The notes beneath the pieces are model-generated. The model had not been told where the DNA came from, searched no databases, and saw nothing but the letters and a program-made list of their open reading frames with translations. 64,000 nucleotides of DNA from Pseudoips prasinana. Lineage: Eukaryota > Arthropoda > Insecta > Lepidoptera > Nolidae. The translations under genes were made by a program, and so were the position numbers. Of the stretch, positions 24,990 to 35,563 are shown in pieces; the first letter of the stretch is position 1, and every line of letters begins with the position of its first letter. The stretch is taken from NCBI GenBank assembly GCA_951640165.1, contig OX621250.1, positions 12,673,501 to 12,737,500 on the forward strand, written 5' to 3'.

Positions 24990-26280
24990 TTTTAAGTTAC
25001 AGTTTGTATAAGGGGTCGATGCTTATCATGAAACATGATAGTATTACAAACCACACTGGTAATGGAGACCGCTGCCAAAACCGCACCTTTATCAAGCCTT
25101 GATACGATATTCCGACAACACTCATTAACTTTATTGGTAACAACATTACTACCAAACCAAATTTTCCAGGTTTCCAATGGGTCTACAACGATTTTAGTTT
25201 GACCGGATTAAAAGCAGGACCGACTGCTTTATGTCATTTCTAAGGCATGTAACACTGTGCACTGAATGACTCTAGGGTCTGGGCACTGAGGATTTTTTTA
25301 AACGTTTACCAAAAAATTGGTATAATGTATACCTATTTTTTGCTAAAAAAATAATGGGTAGGTGTAGGTATTTATATTTTGCGGCATATATATAGCGCCA
25401 AACAAAATAAAAAATATTTGTATTTATATTTTGATAAAATATGCACAGTCGTTTATTCCCTTGTTGTAGTTTTTGGAATAGATTAAGCGTCCGAATTTAT
25501 ACAACTTTTAATCGTTGGGGACATTTTATTTATTTATTAAAGTACTGCCACATGATTTTTTACCAACCTACCTTAATCTATTCAAAATAAATTTTATTTG
25601 TCTATAAAATTAATTAATTTTGGGTATTTCATTAAGAGCATTCGAACTTTGAAATTAAATAAAACAACCTGTTTGAGTGATGTTGCCACAATTTATATTT
25701 TATTGTAAAGGATTTAATAGACTACGTACGTAATATAATTTTAGTCAAATAGCCCCTACGCGGTAGGTGGTGTATTCAGATGGACCAATTTTGGATGGCA
25801 TCTTTGCATAAATGAGACTCACTTTCACAAAGAACACGATAAAGAGGCTCTTCTTTTTAATTTTGTACTGTTGGTTTACTAGAAGAAAGGGTAGGGTTGC
25901 CCTATTTAAAATATCTAAATATGCTCTATATATATCCTATGTTATACCCTATCGATATCTAGTACTATTCCAGCGAAGTCACTATTAATGAATCTTAATC
26001 TTAATTCCTTCTTGCGAATGATCACGAACAAAACGAATGGAACTCGATCACCTGGGTAGTGTATTAGTGACATGAGGATGGCAAATTACACGTGTGCGAT
26101 GATAGTTTGAGATATCAGCATGATCACTAAGCATGGAACAGATTATTCAAAATAAAGTCATATCTTTTACGATAATCAGTACACGTTACGTGAAGACATC
26201 GTTTATTTGCTGATGATAGTTGTCTAGCTGAAACAAACTATCGTTAATCCACATCATTTTATGGTCAGCTTAAATACTAA
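24990..26280. other. AT-rich spacer, nothing recognised
   Basis: No coding pattern or shared repeat was identified on either strand. Confidence 0.4.
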
Positions 26281-26285
26281 AAACG

Positions 26286-26442
26286 TTATCATCATCATCA
26301 GCATGTCAGCCAAAAGACTCCCACTGCTGAACAAATGGCTTCCCTAAGACATAATTTGGGGGTAAGTCATTAGCACTTAGTGAGACGATGTTGCCTGTTC
26401 ACCTTCTACTCCCACCACGGGATGAGATGGCTTTGGAAACTA
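26286..26442 (-). repeat. LINE 3' end with (GAT)n tail, internally deleted
   Basis: It starts with ATCATCATCATCAGCATGTC and continues with TCCCACTGCTGAACAAATGG, then jumps to TCCCACCACGGGATGAGAT. Compared with 2504-2757 the middle part is missing. Adjacent sequence at 26464-26600 (GGCGACCACGAGCCAGGAGA) looks like a piece of an RTE 3' region in plus orientation. Confidence 0.5.
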
Positions 26443-26960
26443 TGAAATAGACACAGTGCTCAGTTGGGGCAGAAAGGGCTCGTGTGGCGACCACGAGCCA
26501 GGAGACGCAGTGTGGGCTGGCCCCCTTCTATAAGTACCATTTATATTGTGAGGGTTGCTGGAAGTGCCAATGGATGTCTTTCAACTGACATGACGATCGC
26601 TTTGACGTCCACTACTTCGCAAATTCCACTTAATTTCATCATTCATAATAAAAAAACTATAATTATTTCTTCGAAAATTATCTTGTTTCCCTCTGTTTCA
26701 ATGATATTTCCAGTTTTTAAATAGTTATTAAGCCAATAATGAGGTCAATATAAAACAATATTGCGCATAGGGCACTATTACTATAATAAGTAAAAATGCA
26801 CGCATGCTTTATCTTGAAGATATTGTCACATTTATCAGTAGCTTATTATATTAGGACTGTAAACAATTGGTGATGAGCCTAAATTTATAATAGGTATATA
26901 AAATATCACAGATGCACAGTTGACCGTTAAAATACTAATAAAATAAATATTAATTTCGTC

Positions 26961-27004
26961 TTTGAATGAGAGAATGTTTAAAAGTAAACATTCTCTCATT
27001 CAAA
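26961..27004. repeat. perfect 20-bp hairpin, 4-nt loop
   Basis: TTTGAATGAGAGAATGTTTA (26961-26980) is followed by AAAG and then its exact reverse complement (26985-27004). It is too short for a typical animal microRNA precursor. Confidence 0.9.
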
Positions 27005-27358
27005 TACTTCAATATTCAATACAGTTTCAACAGAGATGGAATGATCGAGGAGTAAGTGAAAACAGATGGATGATTGTCGGGAATATATTATAATATCTGT
27101 GATATATTATTATATTCTAGAGTACTGATGTATGCAGGAACATCGGGACGCGCAGTAGAAGAGGTCAGGTCAGACACATGAGTGACGGCATGACGTACTT
27201 TCCTGTGACACGGTAGTGTAAAGTTGATAGCGGGATAATTAACAAAAAATACCTATCAGACTTATTAGTGCCACTTGAAAATCGTATCCGAAACCATAAT
27301 CAACTATAGTTTTACTAGTACGTGCTAAACCTACGAAACAGCAATTTATAATGACAAT

Positions 27359-27535
27359 AATGTCCTCCCGACCGTATTTCGGCCACGGCGGCCAGTCTCA
27401 ATGGAGACTAGCCAATTGCGCATGACATATTATAGTTCATAAGTGTGTGCGCAAACACAGGGGCACTTTCTATTCCATTACTCTCATGATCCGATGGGAC
27501 GACTAGCGACACGACCGGGAAGAGGTCGTAAGGAA
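27359..27535 (-). repeat. SINE-A, head missing
   Basis: It contains TAATGTCCTCCCGACCGTAT, CGGCCACGGCGGCCAGTCTC, GTGTGTGCGCAAACACAGG and ATCCGATGGGACGACTAGCG. It stops after GAAGAGGTC, before the tRNA-like region, so it is a 5'-truncated retroposon. Confidence 0.75.
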
Positions 27536-27925
27536 TGTATATACTAAGTTCATAAATAATGTTTTTTTTATATATAACAATAAGACACCAATATGCTTTA
27601 CAATATGAACATTGACAACAAACAGGAAGATCAACATTATGACCTAATATTATGTTAACTACAGCCTTGAGTTACGTAATTGACATATTTACATATTATT
27701 AGACAGATATTATTTCCATTATACTTGTTTGTAGTGCGTCATAGAACGATGCATGACTACACTTATGTATAACTTACGTAAATAATATTACAATGTACGT
27801 TGTTTGATACGTCCATATCAACTGCGTTGCTATAGATACCGCTCAGGGGAAGTAACTCTTAGATGAAGCAATATCAGAAAAAAACAGCTTCTAAAATTTA
27901 CAAATATTAAAAGATTAATAAAAAA

Positions 27926-28290
27926 TAATGTCCTTCTAGCCGTATTCCGGCCACGGCGGCCACTCTCAATAGAGATTAGCCATCTGCGCGGGACATATTA
28001 TAGTGCACAAGTGTGTGCGCAAACACAGGAGCACTTTCTATTCCATCACTCTCATGATCCGATGGGACGCCTAGCGACACGACCGGAAAGAGGTCAGGTA
28101 TAGGACCGACGACTTTACGTGCTCTCCGAGGCACGGGGGTATATAATACCGCCAACTCCCAGACTTCGGGCTGATGCTGAGAAATTTTTCTTTTTACAGA
28201 AAAGTCTGTAAATCACTTTTTGGCCCGACCCGGGATTTGAACCCAGAACCTCGTTCTCTGCGGGTACGCTACCGCTAGACCAACGAGGCA
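27926..28290 (-). repeat. SINE-A, full copy
   Basis: The tail side begins ATAATGTCCTTCTAGCCG. The tRNA-like head ends at 28290, with GGGATTTGAACCCAGAACCT (reversed B box) and ACGCTACCGCTAGACCAACG (reversed A box). This and the copies at 48366 and 56820 define the family consensus by eye. Confidence 0.85.
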
Positions 28291-28334
28291 ATAAAAATAT
28301 CAACTTCATTAATTACTACTAGAATTAAAACAGC

Positions 28335-28445
28335 CACTGGGCGTCAAAAAAATCCTCCGCATCATGTGCTCATAAGGCTGGCCACATTGCTACGAGTTTG
28401 GAAATGCTGAATTGTTAACCCATAAAAAGACCAGCTCACTGGTCA
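28335..28445 (-). repeat. LINE-like fragment related to 1715-1832
   Basis: The minus strand contains GAGCTGGTCTTTTTATGGG, AATGTGGCCAGCCTTATGAG and GATGCGGAGGATTTTTTTGA, in the order seen at 1717-1830 on the plus strand. Confidence 0.45.
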
Positions 28446-28553
28446 AGGGAATGTCGATAGCTAAGCCATTTCCAACCAGATTTGCGCTGAGAGCTACAGC
28501 TAAACCTTACGGCTTCAGCTGATACAACAGCAACGCCTGCAGATCAGAAGTGT

Positions 28554-28604
28554 ATAGAAGATGAAAGCTGCAAGGGTGACACCCTTGCAGCTTTCATCTT
28601 CTAT
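28554..28604. repeat. perfect 51-bp palindrome, 1-nt spacer
   Basis: A 25-bp arm (28554-28578, containing GAAGATGAAAGCTGCAAGGG) is followed by one A and then its exact reverse complement (28580-28604). The lack of a loop and of any mismatch points to a recent local inverted duplication rather than a conserved structural RNA. Confidence 0.93.
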
Positions 28605-28825
28605 GTAGCGTCCCAACACCGAAAGCCTTCCCATCTTTGACAGTCACAACTACGTACGTCTGGTCTCTTCCCATCATCGTAAGCTTGGCTCAAGGACAGC
28701 TGAGACGCCAGCGCTGGAAAGAGCATGGAGTATATCGTTGATATTACCGTGACGTGCGCTTCTTTTACGATCACGATGATCGGCGAATAACGCAGTAGGT
28801 CCCCTGGACAACAACATTAACATTC

Positions 28826-28955
28826 ATCATCATGGAAAAAAGCGGCCACGTTTGCTGTCCGTTCACTGGTAGGTATTCCCTCGTACGATTTCTACGCCCC
28901 CCACTGGATGAGATGGGGTGATGATATTCTATGCCGTCACCATACAGCAAGTTAC
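28826..28955 (-). repeat. LINE 3' end, internally deleted
   Basis: TTCATCATCATGG, then GGTAGGTATTCCCTCG, CTACGCCCCCCACTGGATGA and GGGGTGATGATATTCT correspond to the two ends of 2504-2757 with the middle removed. Confidence 0.55.
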
Positions 28956-29059
28956 ATTAACATTATATTAGTTTAAAAGCGAGCTGTTCCTAGTGCACAA
29001 AAAAAGTACGATGTGGTTTACTTAAGTATTGTTACTGTTTCCTGTTGTCCAGGGGTCAC

Positions 29060-29985
29060 GCACTTGGATTAGAGCGGACACATACGGTGTACCGGACAAG
29101 ATATGTTTCGACCTTCATGACGGCTATATTCTGTGCCCTAGCAGGGTTCATGTTTGGTACTGTACCTTCTCTACTGTTAAGACCTATGTAAACACATGAA
29201 TGCAATAAATAAATTGAAATTCTTTTGTCCACCATAGTTACCGCATAATAATATAATCACTGAAATGCCACATGAAATTTTCAGTTAACAACACTTCCAG
29301 ATTTAGCAACCAACCTTTTTGATGATTAATATTATGATGATCTTGAACTTAGTTCAGCCTTAATTCACTAATAAAGTTCAATAAACCACATTATAAGTGA
29401 AATTAAATGCTAATTAGTGTAAACTACAACTACTGTACATAAATAAGCACATTGTATTCTAATTTAAAACTTGCTAATTTAAAAATATTCTTTACCAGTA
29501 AAGTCTAAGACTAGCATTTAAAAAATAGTCCTACAGATCAAGGGCATACAAGTATATAAACTTAATAGACGATCCCAAAATAGACACCTAAACATATACG
29601 GCAACAGAATACATTTAATTTTACAGCATTTTTATTTTGCTATAAGCATGAATTTCAATCAAAATACTGTTAAATAAATGACAAGAAATTACCGGTGTCC
29701 GTTCGTGATCCGCCCACCGCGCTCCTTATTCCGAGCGTGCGAAACAATCTTTAATGATATGTAAAATACATGTTACCGTGGAACAACAAATGTCACAATG
29801 TGTAGCAACTGTTACTTAATAAGAGGGTGACTCGACTTACACGAGTTCGTAATAATTCAATTACAATAGGGGAGCCAAATCGCGCCTGAGGTATGGAATA
29901 TACAATGAAAACAATTTATGCAATTTCGTTCTTTCTTTTTCAGATAATTGTTTGTAATTACAATACGTTATAAAGCCACCATAGT
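29060..29985. other. spacer, nothing recognised
   Basis: GTCCCCTGGACAACAAC near 28799 and TGTTGTCCAGGGGTCAC near 29045 form an inverted pair around the LINE fragment at 28826. The remainder shows no gene or known repeat. Confidence 0.4.
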
Positions 29986-29994
29986 CGTAGTCGT

Positions 29995-30344
29995 AGATCG
30001 AATTTCAGCCTTGGCGGCCAGCTTGGAAAGAAAGTAGCCATCGTGCACGTTACATATCATAGTGCATAAGCGTGTGCGCAAACACTGGTGCACTTTATTT
30101 TTCGTCACTCTTATAATTCGATGCGTGAGCTAGCTGACACGGCTATAAAGATTTCAGGTACAGCACTGGCTTACGAGCTCTCCGAGGCTCGGGGATATAA
30201 CAAACTAAATTCCAGACTCCAGGCTGATACGGACAATTTTTCTTGTCAGAATAGTCCCAATAGCACTTTCTTTTGGCCCGACCCGGGAATTGAACGGGGA
30301 CTCATAATTCAGCGGTTGAACACTAATACCGCTAGAACAAAGAG
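29995..30344 (-). repeat. SINE-A, old diverged copy
   Basis: GCCTTGGCGGCCAGCTTGGA, GTGTGCGCAAACACTGGTGC, CTCTCCGAGGCTCGGGGATA and GACCCGGGAATTGAACGGGG follow the SINE-A order. The reversed A box at the right end reads ATACCGCTAGAACAAAGAG. Many substitutions suggest an older insertion. Confidence 0.7.
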
Positions 30345-30349
30345 TTCAA

Positions 30350-31110
30350 TTCATATTAGATTATAAACCCCGACTAAAAGGAGGTTTTATAAATTTGTAG
30401 CCTATGTATGTGTATATGTGACATCACAGCTTCTCAACTTTAGAGGTGTTTAAGTAACCAGTAGGCCTCAAACTTGGCTTAACGACTGTTGTCTAATGAG
30501 ACGGCTTATATGGGTTGGTTTTTTCACCAATCAATTGAATCCGTCTGCCAGTATCTATAATATGGTGAATCATGTATTTGATGACTTTTATTAGTTGATG
30601 CCAGAAATAAATAAATTTTTATTATTTTTTCTTTCTTTCTAAATGGTGAATTGGTAAGTAAAAAACCCGTAGTTGGTATTTAAAATACATCAATTGCATG
30701 ATTCACCTTAAAAAATGTAATGATATGTATTCCTCTTAAAGACAAATCTAAAAAGTCTAAAAACCTAAAAAGGTTTATCTAAAATTCCTAGGACGTAATA
30801 AAGGACTTGAATTAGAGGCAAATAAAGGTAAGTAAAAAGAAAAACGATTGTTTATAAAGATATAATGACTCAATGGACTATCTAATAGCCATTAGCTAAT
30901 TGCTTTGGAAGTTTCTTCATCAAGCATACCCTACATGTTTGTCTGAAGGTAAAACTATTCATACAATTTGCCGTTGAATATAGAACACACGTAAATCCCC
31001 GTGTTTCTATAAACACAGAAGTAGAAGGCGATTATTTCTCTCAATAGTTGTTGGTAACACAGTTATAAGTTCACTATATTAATATTCGTTAGTCATGCTA
31101 TTTTATATTA
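30350..31110. other. spacer with one short shared repeat
   Basis: GTAGGCCTCAAACTTGGCTT AACGACTGTTG at about 30461-30495 resembles 50857-50900. Nothing else is recognised. Confidence 0.4.
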
Positions 31111-31113
31111 CTA

Positions 31114-31433
31114 CTAGCTGTGCCCCGAGGTTTTACCCGCGTTAAATTTTATAAATTATCACTGCTCCTCCCCCGTAGGTGATAACGTGATAATATGTAG
31201 CCTATATGTTGACCCGACCTCTTACTCACTTCATACAAAATTTGAAGTAAATCCATGCAGTACTTTTTGAGTTTAGCCCGGACATACATACAGACAAACA
31301 GACACTCAGACAAAAATTCTAAAAGCTATATTTTTGGCTTCGATATCTATTATAGATCAGGCCCCAGGTATTCTTGAAAAAAAATATTCAATGTACAGTT
31401 TCGACTTTCCTACGATTTTATTATATGTATAGA
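31114..31433 (-). mobile_element. non-autonomous Helitron, full length
   Basis: It has the same structure as the copy at 7709-8029: minus-strand 5' TCTATACATATAATAAAATC after A, and 3' GGGGCACAGCTAG before T. The 3' hairpin has one substitution. The body is clearly homologous throughout. Confidence 0.8.
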
Positions 31434-32372
31434 TATTATAGCGCGCATAGTTAGCCTAAAGTAGATTGCAGAGTAAGCAGAAAAATGTACGGCGATGAGA
31501 CCGTACAATAATACATCAGAAAAATAAAAAATATAATAACTTTAAACTTGCTTTAGAATATCATTTAAACTATTATTCTAGATTCAAATGTAGCGAAGCT
31601 ATATACTCCAAAAAATAAAAAATGCAAATGTTGTGAATTCTAAATATGATATTTAGTGGGGTTAGCAACCTGTCGGCATAACAAGTGGGATGTTGAAACC
31701 CAAATGTATGCAGCTACCTGATACTTAAATACGCCGTTTGCTAATACCGGTCGCGGGTATTGTTCACATAACAAAAGAATATAAGTAATAAATACATGGG
31801 TAATTAAAAAATGGATACTCAAAAGATTACTGGTAAGTATTATGTTGCTATATGTTCTTATTAAGAATGTTATCTGATGTATTATTATACAACTTGTTTT
31901 AAAATACCCTTTCGGCGTTTTGTTTTAAGGCTTAATAGCCTTCTTATCTACCTGGTCTAAACAATGGGTTTCTGCAAAAGATTGACGGCTTCTATTAAAT
32001 GGAGGATAAGCCAGTTTTTTGCGAATTTAAATCTAGAATTTTGCTTATCTATGCAATTTGGACTGAGGTATATTGTTTCTAGTTTACAAACTAACCTCGA
32101 GTACCTAAGATTATATACACTACCGGTAACTTGGATGGCGACTTGAATTATTCTATTTTTTATTATTAAATTGTTTTCGTTTTAAGTAGACTTTAGACAT
32201 TAACTACATATAAATAGCATATTAATTAATGTGCTAATTTTACGAAGTTCTTCTATTACACAAGATTATTATTGAATTTTAAATTATCGTATTATAACTC
32301 CTTTTCTAATCATGGTACTCTTACTATAAATATTATTGGTTTTATTTAGTAGTAGCTGAATCCGTTGTGTTA

Positions 32373-32497
32373 TACACACGGCTACGTATCAAGCGATAAA
32401 TTTCCAGTATAAGCTGACCTCTCATTATATGGCAATCCTATACAACGCGAGATCAGCTTATACTGGAAATGTATAGCTTGATATGTAGCCGTGTGTA
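32373..32497. mobile_element. foldback element, about 50-bp arms
   Basis: The left arm (32373-32422; TACACACGGCTACGTATCAA and TTTCCAGTATAAGCTGACCT) and right arm (32447-32497) are reverse complements with about five mismatches around a 24-nt loop. Similarity continues weakly outside the arms (TTTAGTAG at the left, CTACTAAA at the right), so the full element may be about 160 bp. Confidence 0.7.
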
Positions 32498-32499
32498 CG

Positions 32500-33570
32500 T
32501 AATGCTACTAAAGGACAATAAAAAGCTGTAAGTCCGATCGCTACCAAACATTACACATAGAACTTCTCTCGGGCGTAATATTTACCTATTTTATCAAAAT
32601 CGCTTCATCCTTTTTGGAGTCTATAATGAACATACTTACATACAAATATCGATTTTTATATATATATATATATATAAGAGTTGTTAATGAATACGAAACG
32701 AGAAAATTAAAAAAAAAAGAAAAGTTTTCATAAAATAAATAATAATTGTAGAACATCCATTGCTTTCATAAAAATAAAGATTGATATCTAACACAATTTT
32801 ATCTTATTCCCTCTAATATTAACTAAAAAGTAATTTGATCTAAACGTAATTCATTAGTCATTACACTAAAGTTTCCACGTGCTAATAGTACAAGTAATTA
32901 TGAATGGTGCTACAAAGTGAACGCGTGCCGCAGCCCGCCGTGATCGCCTCATGATTAGTGACAAATTAACATTTTTCCGTTCCGCTATGGGTACCTACAT
33001 TAGCTAGTGGAATTTTTTACTCATTTGACTATAATTAACGAATAGAATACAATGCTCTATTAATACGTTTACTAATGAAAGTGCAATGTACTGTTATGGC
33101 GAAGTCCAATAACAATTTAAGCAGATTATCTTTAATGTTCAAAAAGTATTACTAAAAAGAGAGGCATTTCGTTCGATATCTTCAGTAGCATGAGATTTAT
33201 TATACAATATTCATAAGTCACACCTTACATGGACATACAATAACAGAACCATGTATACATTTATTTTGGAGTTTTATGTGGGTGTAGTTCGGAGAAAGCA
33301 TGCAGTGCGATCAGCGATAATGAACGCGTGTCGATACCGGACGCAGTGGACAATATCTCATCGGCGTCAGAGCGTAGGCGCTGCTCCCACTCGGCGCGCT
33401 GACTAATCCCACCTACATGTGCCTGAGCATGCGGCCCGCCAGCGCTACCGGCGCGGCGCCACGACACACACACCGAATCCATGCAGATAACAAATGCACA
33501 TCGGCAATAATCCCTAACACATACTAAACCAGTTGCAAAACATTCAATTTTTCGTACATTCCCCAAGCAT
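32500..33570. other. spacer with a GC-rich patch
   Basis: A (TA)n run lies at 32657-32676. From about 33340 to 33480 the sequence becomes GC- and CpG-rich (GGCGCGCTGACTAATCCCAC, CCAGCGCTACCGGCGCGGCG), about 1.2 kb upstream of the E(spl) promoter. An open frame of 101 codons crosses it on the minus strand (33261-33566) but has no recognisable motif. An upstream regulatory patch is possible but unproven. Confidence 0.4.
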
Positions 33571-33572
33571 CA

Positions 33573-33812
33573 TATCTAGGGACAATGTCACACAGATCAT
33601 CCTAGCCCCAAACTAAGCAAAGCGTGTACTATGGGTACCAGGCGACGATATAAATACTTATATAGATAGATAAATACTTAAATACATAGAAAACATCCAT
33701 GACTCAGAAACAAATATTCGTACTCATCACACAAATATTTGCACTTACCGGGATTCGAACCCAGGACCACCAGCTTCGTAGGCAGGAGCACTACCAACTA
33801 GGCTACGGTGAC
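33573..33812 (-). repeat. SINE-B (tRNA-derived), full copy
   Basis: On the minus strand the head reads GGTCACCGTAGCCTAGTTGG (A box) and then CCTGGGTTCGAATCCCGG (B box with stem). The body ends GTGTGACATTGTCCCTAG. It is nearly identical to the copy at 44821-45060, which implies recent activity. The conserved promoter boxes could mislead a tRNA scan, but the acceptor and anticodon arms do not form a clean cloverleaf by eye. Confidence 0.85.
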
Positions 33813-34500
33813 CATATCATTAGGCAAGTTACCCATCTCATTTAGTAATTTCTAACGCGACTGTAATTCTATCTATCTGTCAATAATTATCACGGCGCGT
33901 AATCCATGATTGATGAATGCCAACAGTAGCAAAGAGCCGATCAGAATATAATTGACGGCGGTATTGTGTTGTGCGCCGCTGAGTCGCCGCTTGATTGATC
34001 GCTTTACACCGGCATTACGTTGCGACACTCGATGCATAAATCTGGGCTCTTAATTAGACCCAGCTTTAATTAAATGTAGCCGTTATGAAATAGATTTGTT
34101 TGCTGATGCAGGGGCGATATTGATTAATTGTTAAACATAACAATTGGAGCATTACGAATGATGACAACACGTAGCGCTACGGACGGGCCCGTAGCCAACA
34201 GGAGCTGCTACTTGCTACGAAGCCTACATTTTATTGAATGAAGACTATTACTCTAGCGAATTCATATCATTAGAATATGCGTCTTTTTATGTCTACATCA
34301 TAAACTGTTAGTAGATAATGGGCAAAAATGTATCGAACCTCTCGAACCAAATATTACTTAGGCACATATTCCAATGCAAATATAATCAGGGTGTAAAACG
34401 TTCTAGCTCAGACGGTAGCGATCTAGCATAGAATCTATTCGCAACTCCAGCAATTAGGTACATGTTGAGGCTTGGCGTCGCGGCGTGCGCCCGCGCCGCC
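33813..34500. other. upstream region of E(spl), free of recognised repeats
   Basis: No transposon family of this window enters here, and no coding sequence is seen. It is probably the distal upstream regulatory region of the gene at 34727. Confidence 0.4.
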
Positions 34501-34516
34501 GATTGTTTACGGCGCG

Positions 34517-34522
34517 CACGCG
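34517..34522. promoter_or_regulatory. candidate class C site for HES/E(spl) repressors
   Basis: The hexamer CACGCG is the core of class C sites bound by Hairy/E(spl) proteins. In this GC-rich stretch it may occur by chance. If real, it would allow autorepression. Confidence 0.3.
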
Positions 34523-34554
34523 CGGCGCGGCGCGTGTCCCCCCGCGCCCCGGCG

Positions 34555-34562
34555 GCAGCTGC
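34555..34562. promoter_or_regulatory. E-box GCAGCTGC
   Basis: GCAGCTGC fits the RCAGSTG consensus of proneural bHLH/Daughterless dimers. It lies 18 bp upstream of the Su(H) pair. Confidence 0.45.
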
Positions 34563-34567
34563 TCCGC

Positions 34568-34575
34568 ACAGGTGG
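34568..34575 (+). promoter_or_regulatory. proneural-type E-box ACAGGTGG
   Basis: ACAGGTGG fits RCAGSTGK, the A site of insect Notch target promoters. It ends 4 bp before the first Su(H) site, giving the combined SPS plus A arrangement known from E(spl) genes. Confidence 0.6.
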
Positions 34576-34579
34576 CGCG

Positions 34580-34612
34580 TGTGGGAACTCGACGTCTCTC
34601 TGCGTTCCCACG
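34580..34612. promoter_or_regulatory. Su(H) paired site (SPS)
   Basis: TGTGGGAAC (34580-34588) and, on the other strand, CGTGGGAAC (34604-34612) both fit the YGTGRGAA consensus of Su(H)/CSL. The two cores (GTGGGAA and TTCCCAC) face each other head to head with 17 bp between them. This orientation and 15-17 bp spacing are the known requirement for cooperative Notch intracellular domain complexes. The pair ends 20 bp upstream of the TATA box of the E(spl) gene. Confidence 0.88.
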
Positions 34613-34632
34613 ATCGCGCGCCCTCCGCTCGC

Positions 34633-34640
34633 TATATAAA
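34633..34640 (+). promoter_or_regulatory. TATA box of E(spl) gene
   Basis: TATATAAA stands in an otherwise GC-rich promoter, 93 bp before the start codon. A start of transcription near 34665 (GCATTCC, about 32 bp downstream) would give a 5' UTR of about 62 nt. Confidence 0.8.
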
Positions 34641-34726
34641 CCCCCCGCCTGGGCGCTACACCGCATTCCGCGTTCAACGCTCGACGCAAACACACACTAC
34701 CACTCGCTATATTACACATTTTCAAC

Positions 34727-35332
34727 ATGTCTTACGAGATCGCGTATTCGCACTCGGATGACGGCCCGCAGCCTGTCTCGCGCACTTACCAATACCGCAA
34801 AGTGATGAAGCCGATGCTTGAGCGTAAAAGACGCGCTCGCATCAACCGCTGCCTCGATGAACTCAAGGAGTTGATGGTCAGCGCTCTTCAGTCGGAAGGA
34901 GAAAATGTTGCCAAATTGGAGAAAGCTGATATCTTGGAATTGACCGTTCGCCACCTTCACAAGCTCCGCCGTCAGCGCCGCCTGTCGCTGAACCCCACTG
35001 TGGATGCCGACCGCTTCCGTGCTGGATTTACTCACGCTGCCAACGAAGTGTCCCGGTGCCTAGCTTCCATCCCTGGAGTGGACGTTAGGCTTGGAACTCA
35101 GCTGATGACCCACCTTGGACATCGTCTCAATGACATGCAGCGTGCTGCGGCCGCAGCCGACACGCCCCCGGCGAGCCCGCCCAGCCCAGCTCTTTCCACT
35201 GCCTCTTCCACCTCAGGCTACGTGACTCCATCGCCACCAGCTTCGCCCGTGCACATGCATACGGTGACACCCCTGGACTGCACCACTAACAGCGCCTTCA
35301 CCAAGAGCCCTGCCGTGTGGCGGCCCTGGTAA
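34727..35332 (+). CDS. E(spl): Enhancer-of-split-type bHLH-Orange transcriptional repressor
   Basis: A 201-residue nuclear repressor of the HES family, a direct effector of Notch signalling. The basic region and helix-loop-helix cover about residues 20-85, with the core [19 protein letters not shown]. The proline at residue 29 is the family hallmark that shifts DNA binding toward N-box and class C sites. The Orange domain covers about residues 96-135. A Pro/Ser/Thr/Ala-rich linker (about 139-180) follows. The protein ends in WRPW, which recruits the corepressor Groucho. One exon, as in most E(spl) genes; the length fits the usual 180-220 residues. The ATG is preceded by CAAC (A at -3), and the frame upstream has no better start. 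[20 protein letters not shown] most resembles the m-beta/m-gamma type, but exact orthology is not settled. The SPS, E-boxes and TATA upstream and the 3' UTR boxes support the call. Confidence 0.97.
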   Translation: MSYEIAYSHSDDGPQPVSRTYQYRKVMKPMLERKRRARINRCLDELKELMVSALQSEGENVAKLEKADILELTVRHLHKLRRQRRLSLNPTVDADRFRAGFTHAANEVSRCLASIPGVDVRLGTQLMTHLGHRLNDMQRAAAAADTPPASPPSPALSTASSTSGYVTPSPPASPVHMHTVTPLDCTTNSAFTKSPAVWRPW

Positions 35333-35532
35333 ACAGTTGTGCCCGGAGCTGGCGGACCCGGCTCCGCGGTCACATCTGTTCCAGCACCGCTCGGAGTCGC
35401 ATGCGCCCCTATGTGTCCGCTATCATCCATAAGTTTAGTGAATCGTGTGGAGGAGATATCAAGATAATTTAAGATCTCACAATCAGTTAGTATAAGTTAA
35501 AAAAAAACCTAGTTCGTAAGTCCAAACTTGAA

Positions 35533-35539
35533 AGCTTTA
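35533..35539 (+). promoter_or_regulatory. Brd box (microRNA target motif)
   Basis: AGCTTTA is the Brd box, a conserved 3' UTR motif of E(spl) and Bearded family genes that pairs with the seed of miR-4/miR-79-type microRNAs. It overlaps the first AATAAA by one base. Confidence 0.7.
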
Positions 35540-35563
35540 ATAAAAAAATAGGTTAAGTATACT

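Noticed and set aside
26961..27004. microRNA precursor
   Set aside because: A 20-bp perfect stem with a 4-nt loop is shorter than animal pre-miRNA stems, and perfect pairing is atypical.
33261..33566. 101-codon minus-strand open frame upstream of E(spl)
   Set aside because: No recognisable domain, no splice or promoter context that can be supported. Length is explained by the local GC-rich patch.
33750..33812. Genuine tRNA gene (good A and B boxes); likewise at 17231, 28220-28290, 45000-45060 and 56820
   Set aside because: Each head is joined to a conserved non-tRNA body with an (ATT)n tail and recurs in several copies. No clean cloverleaf with acceptor stem is visible. They are SINE heads.
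34454..34805. Several overlapping open frames on both strands around the E(spl) promoter
   Set aside because: GC-rich sequence has few stops by chance. The frames cover the TATA box and promoter elements and have no motif. Only the frame at 34727-35332 has domain content.
35218..35430. Minus-strand open frame overlapping the end of E(spl)
   Set aside because: It is a shadow of the GC-rich coding and 3' UTR sequence without recognisable motif.
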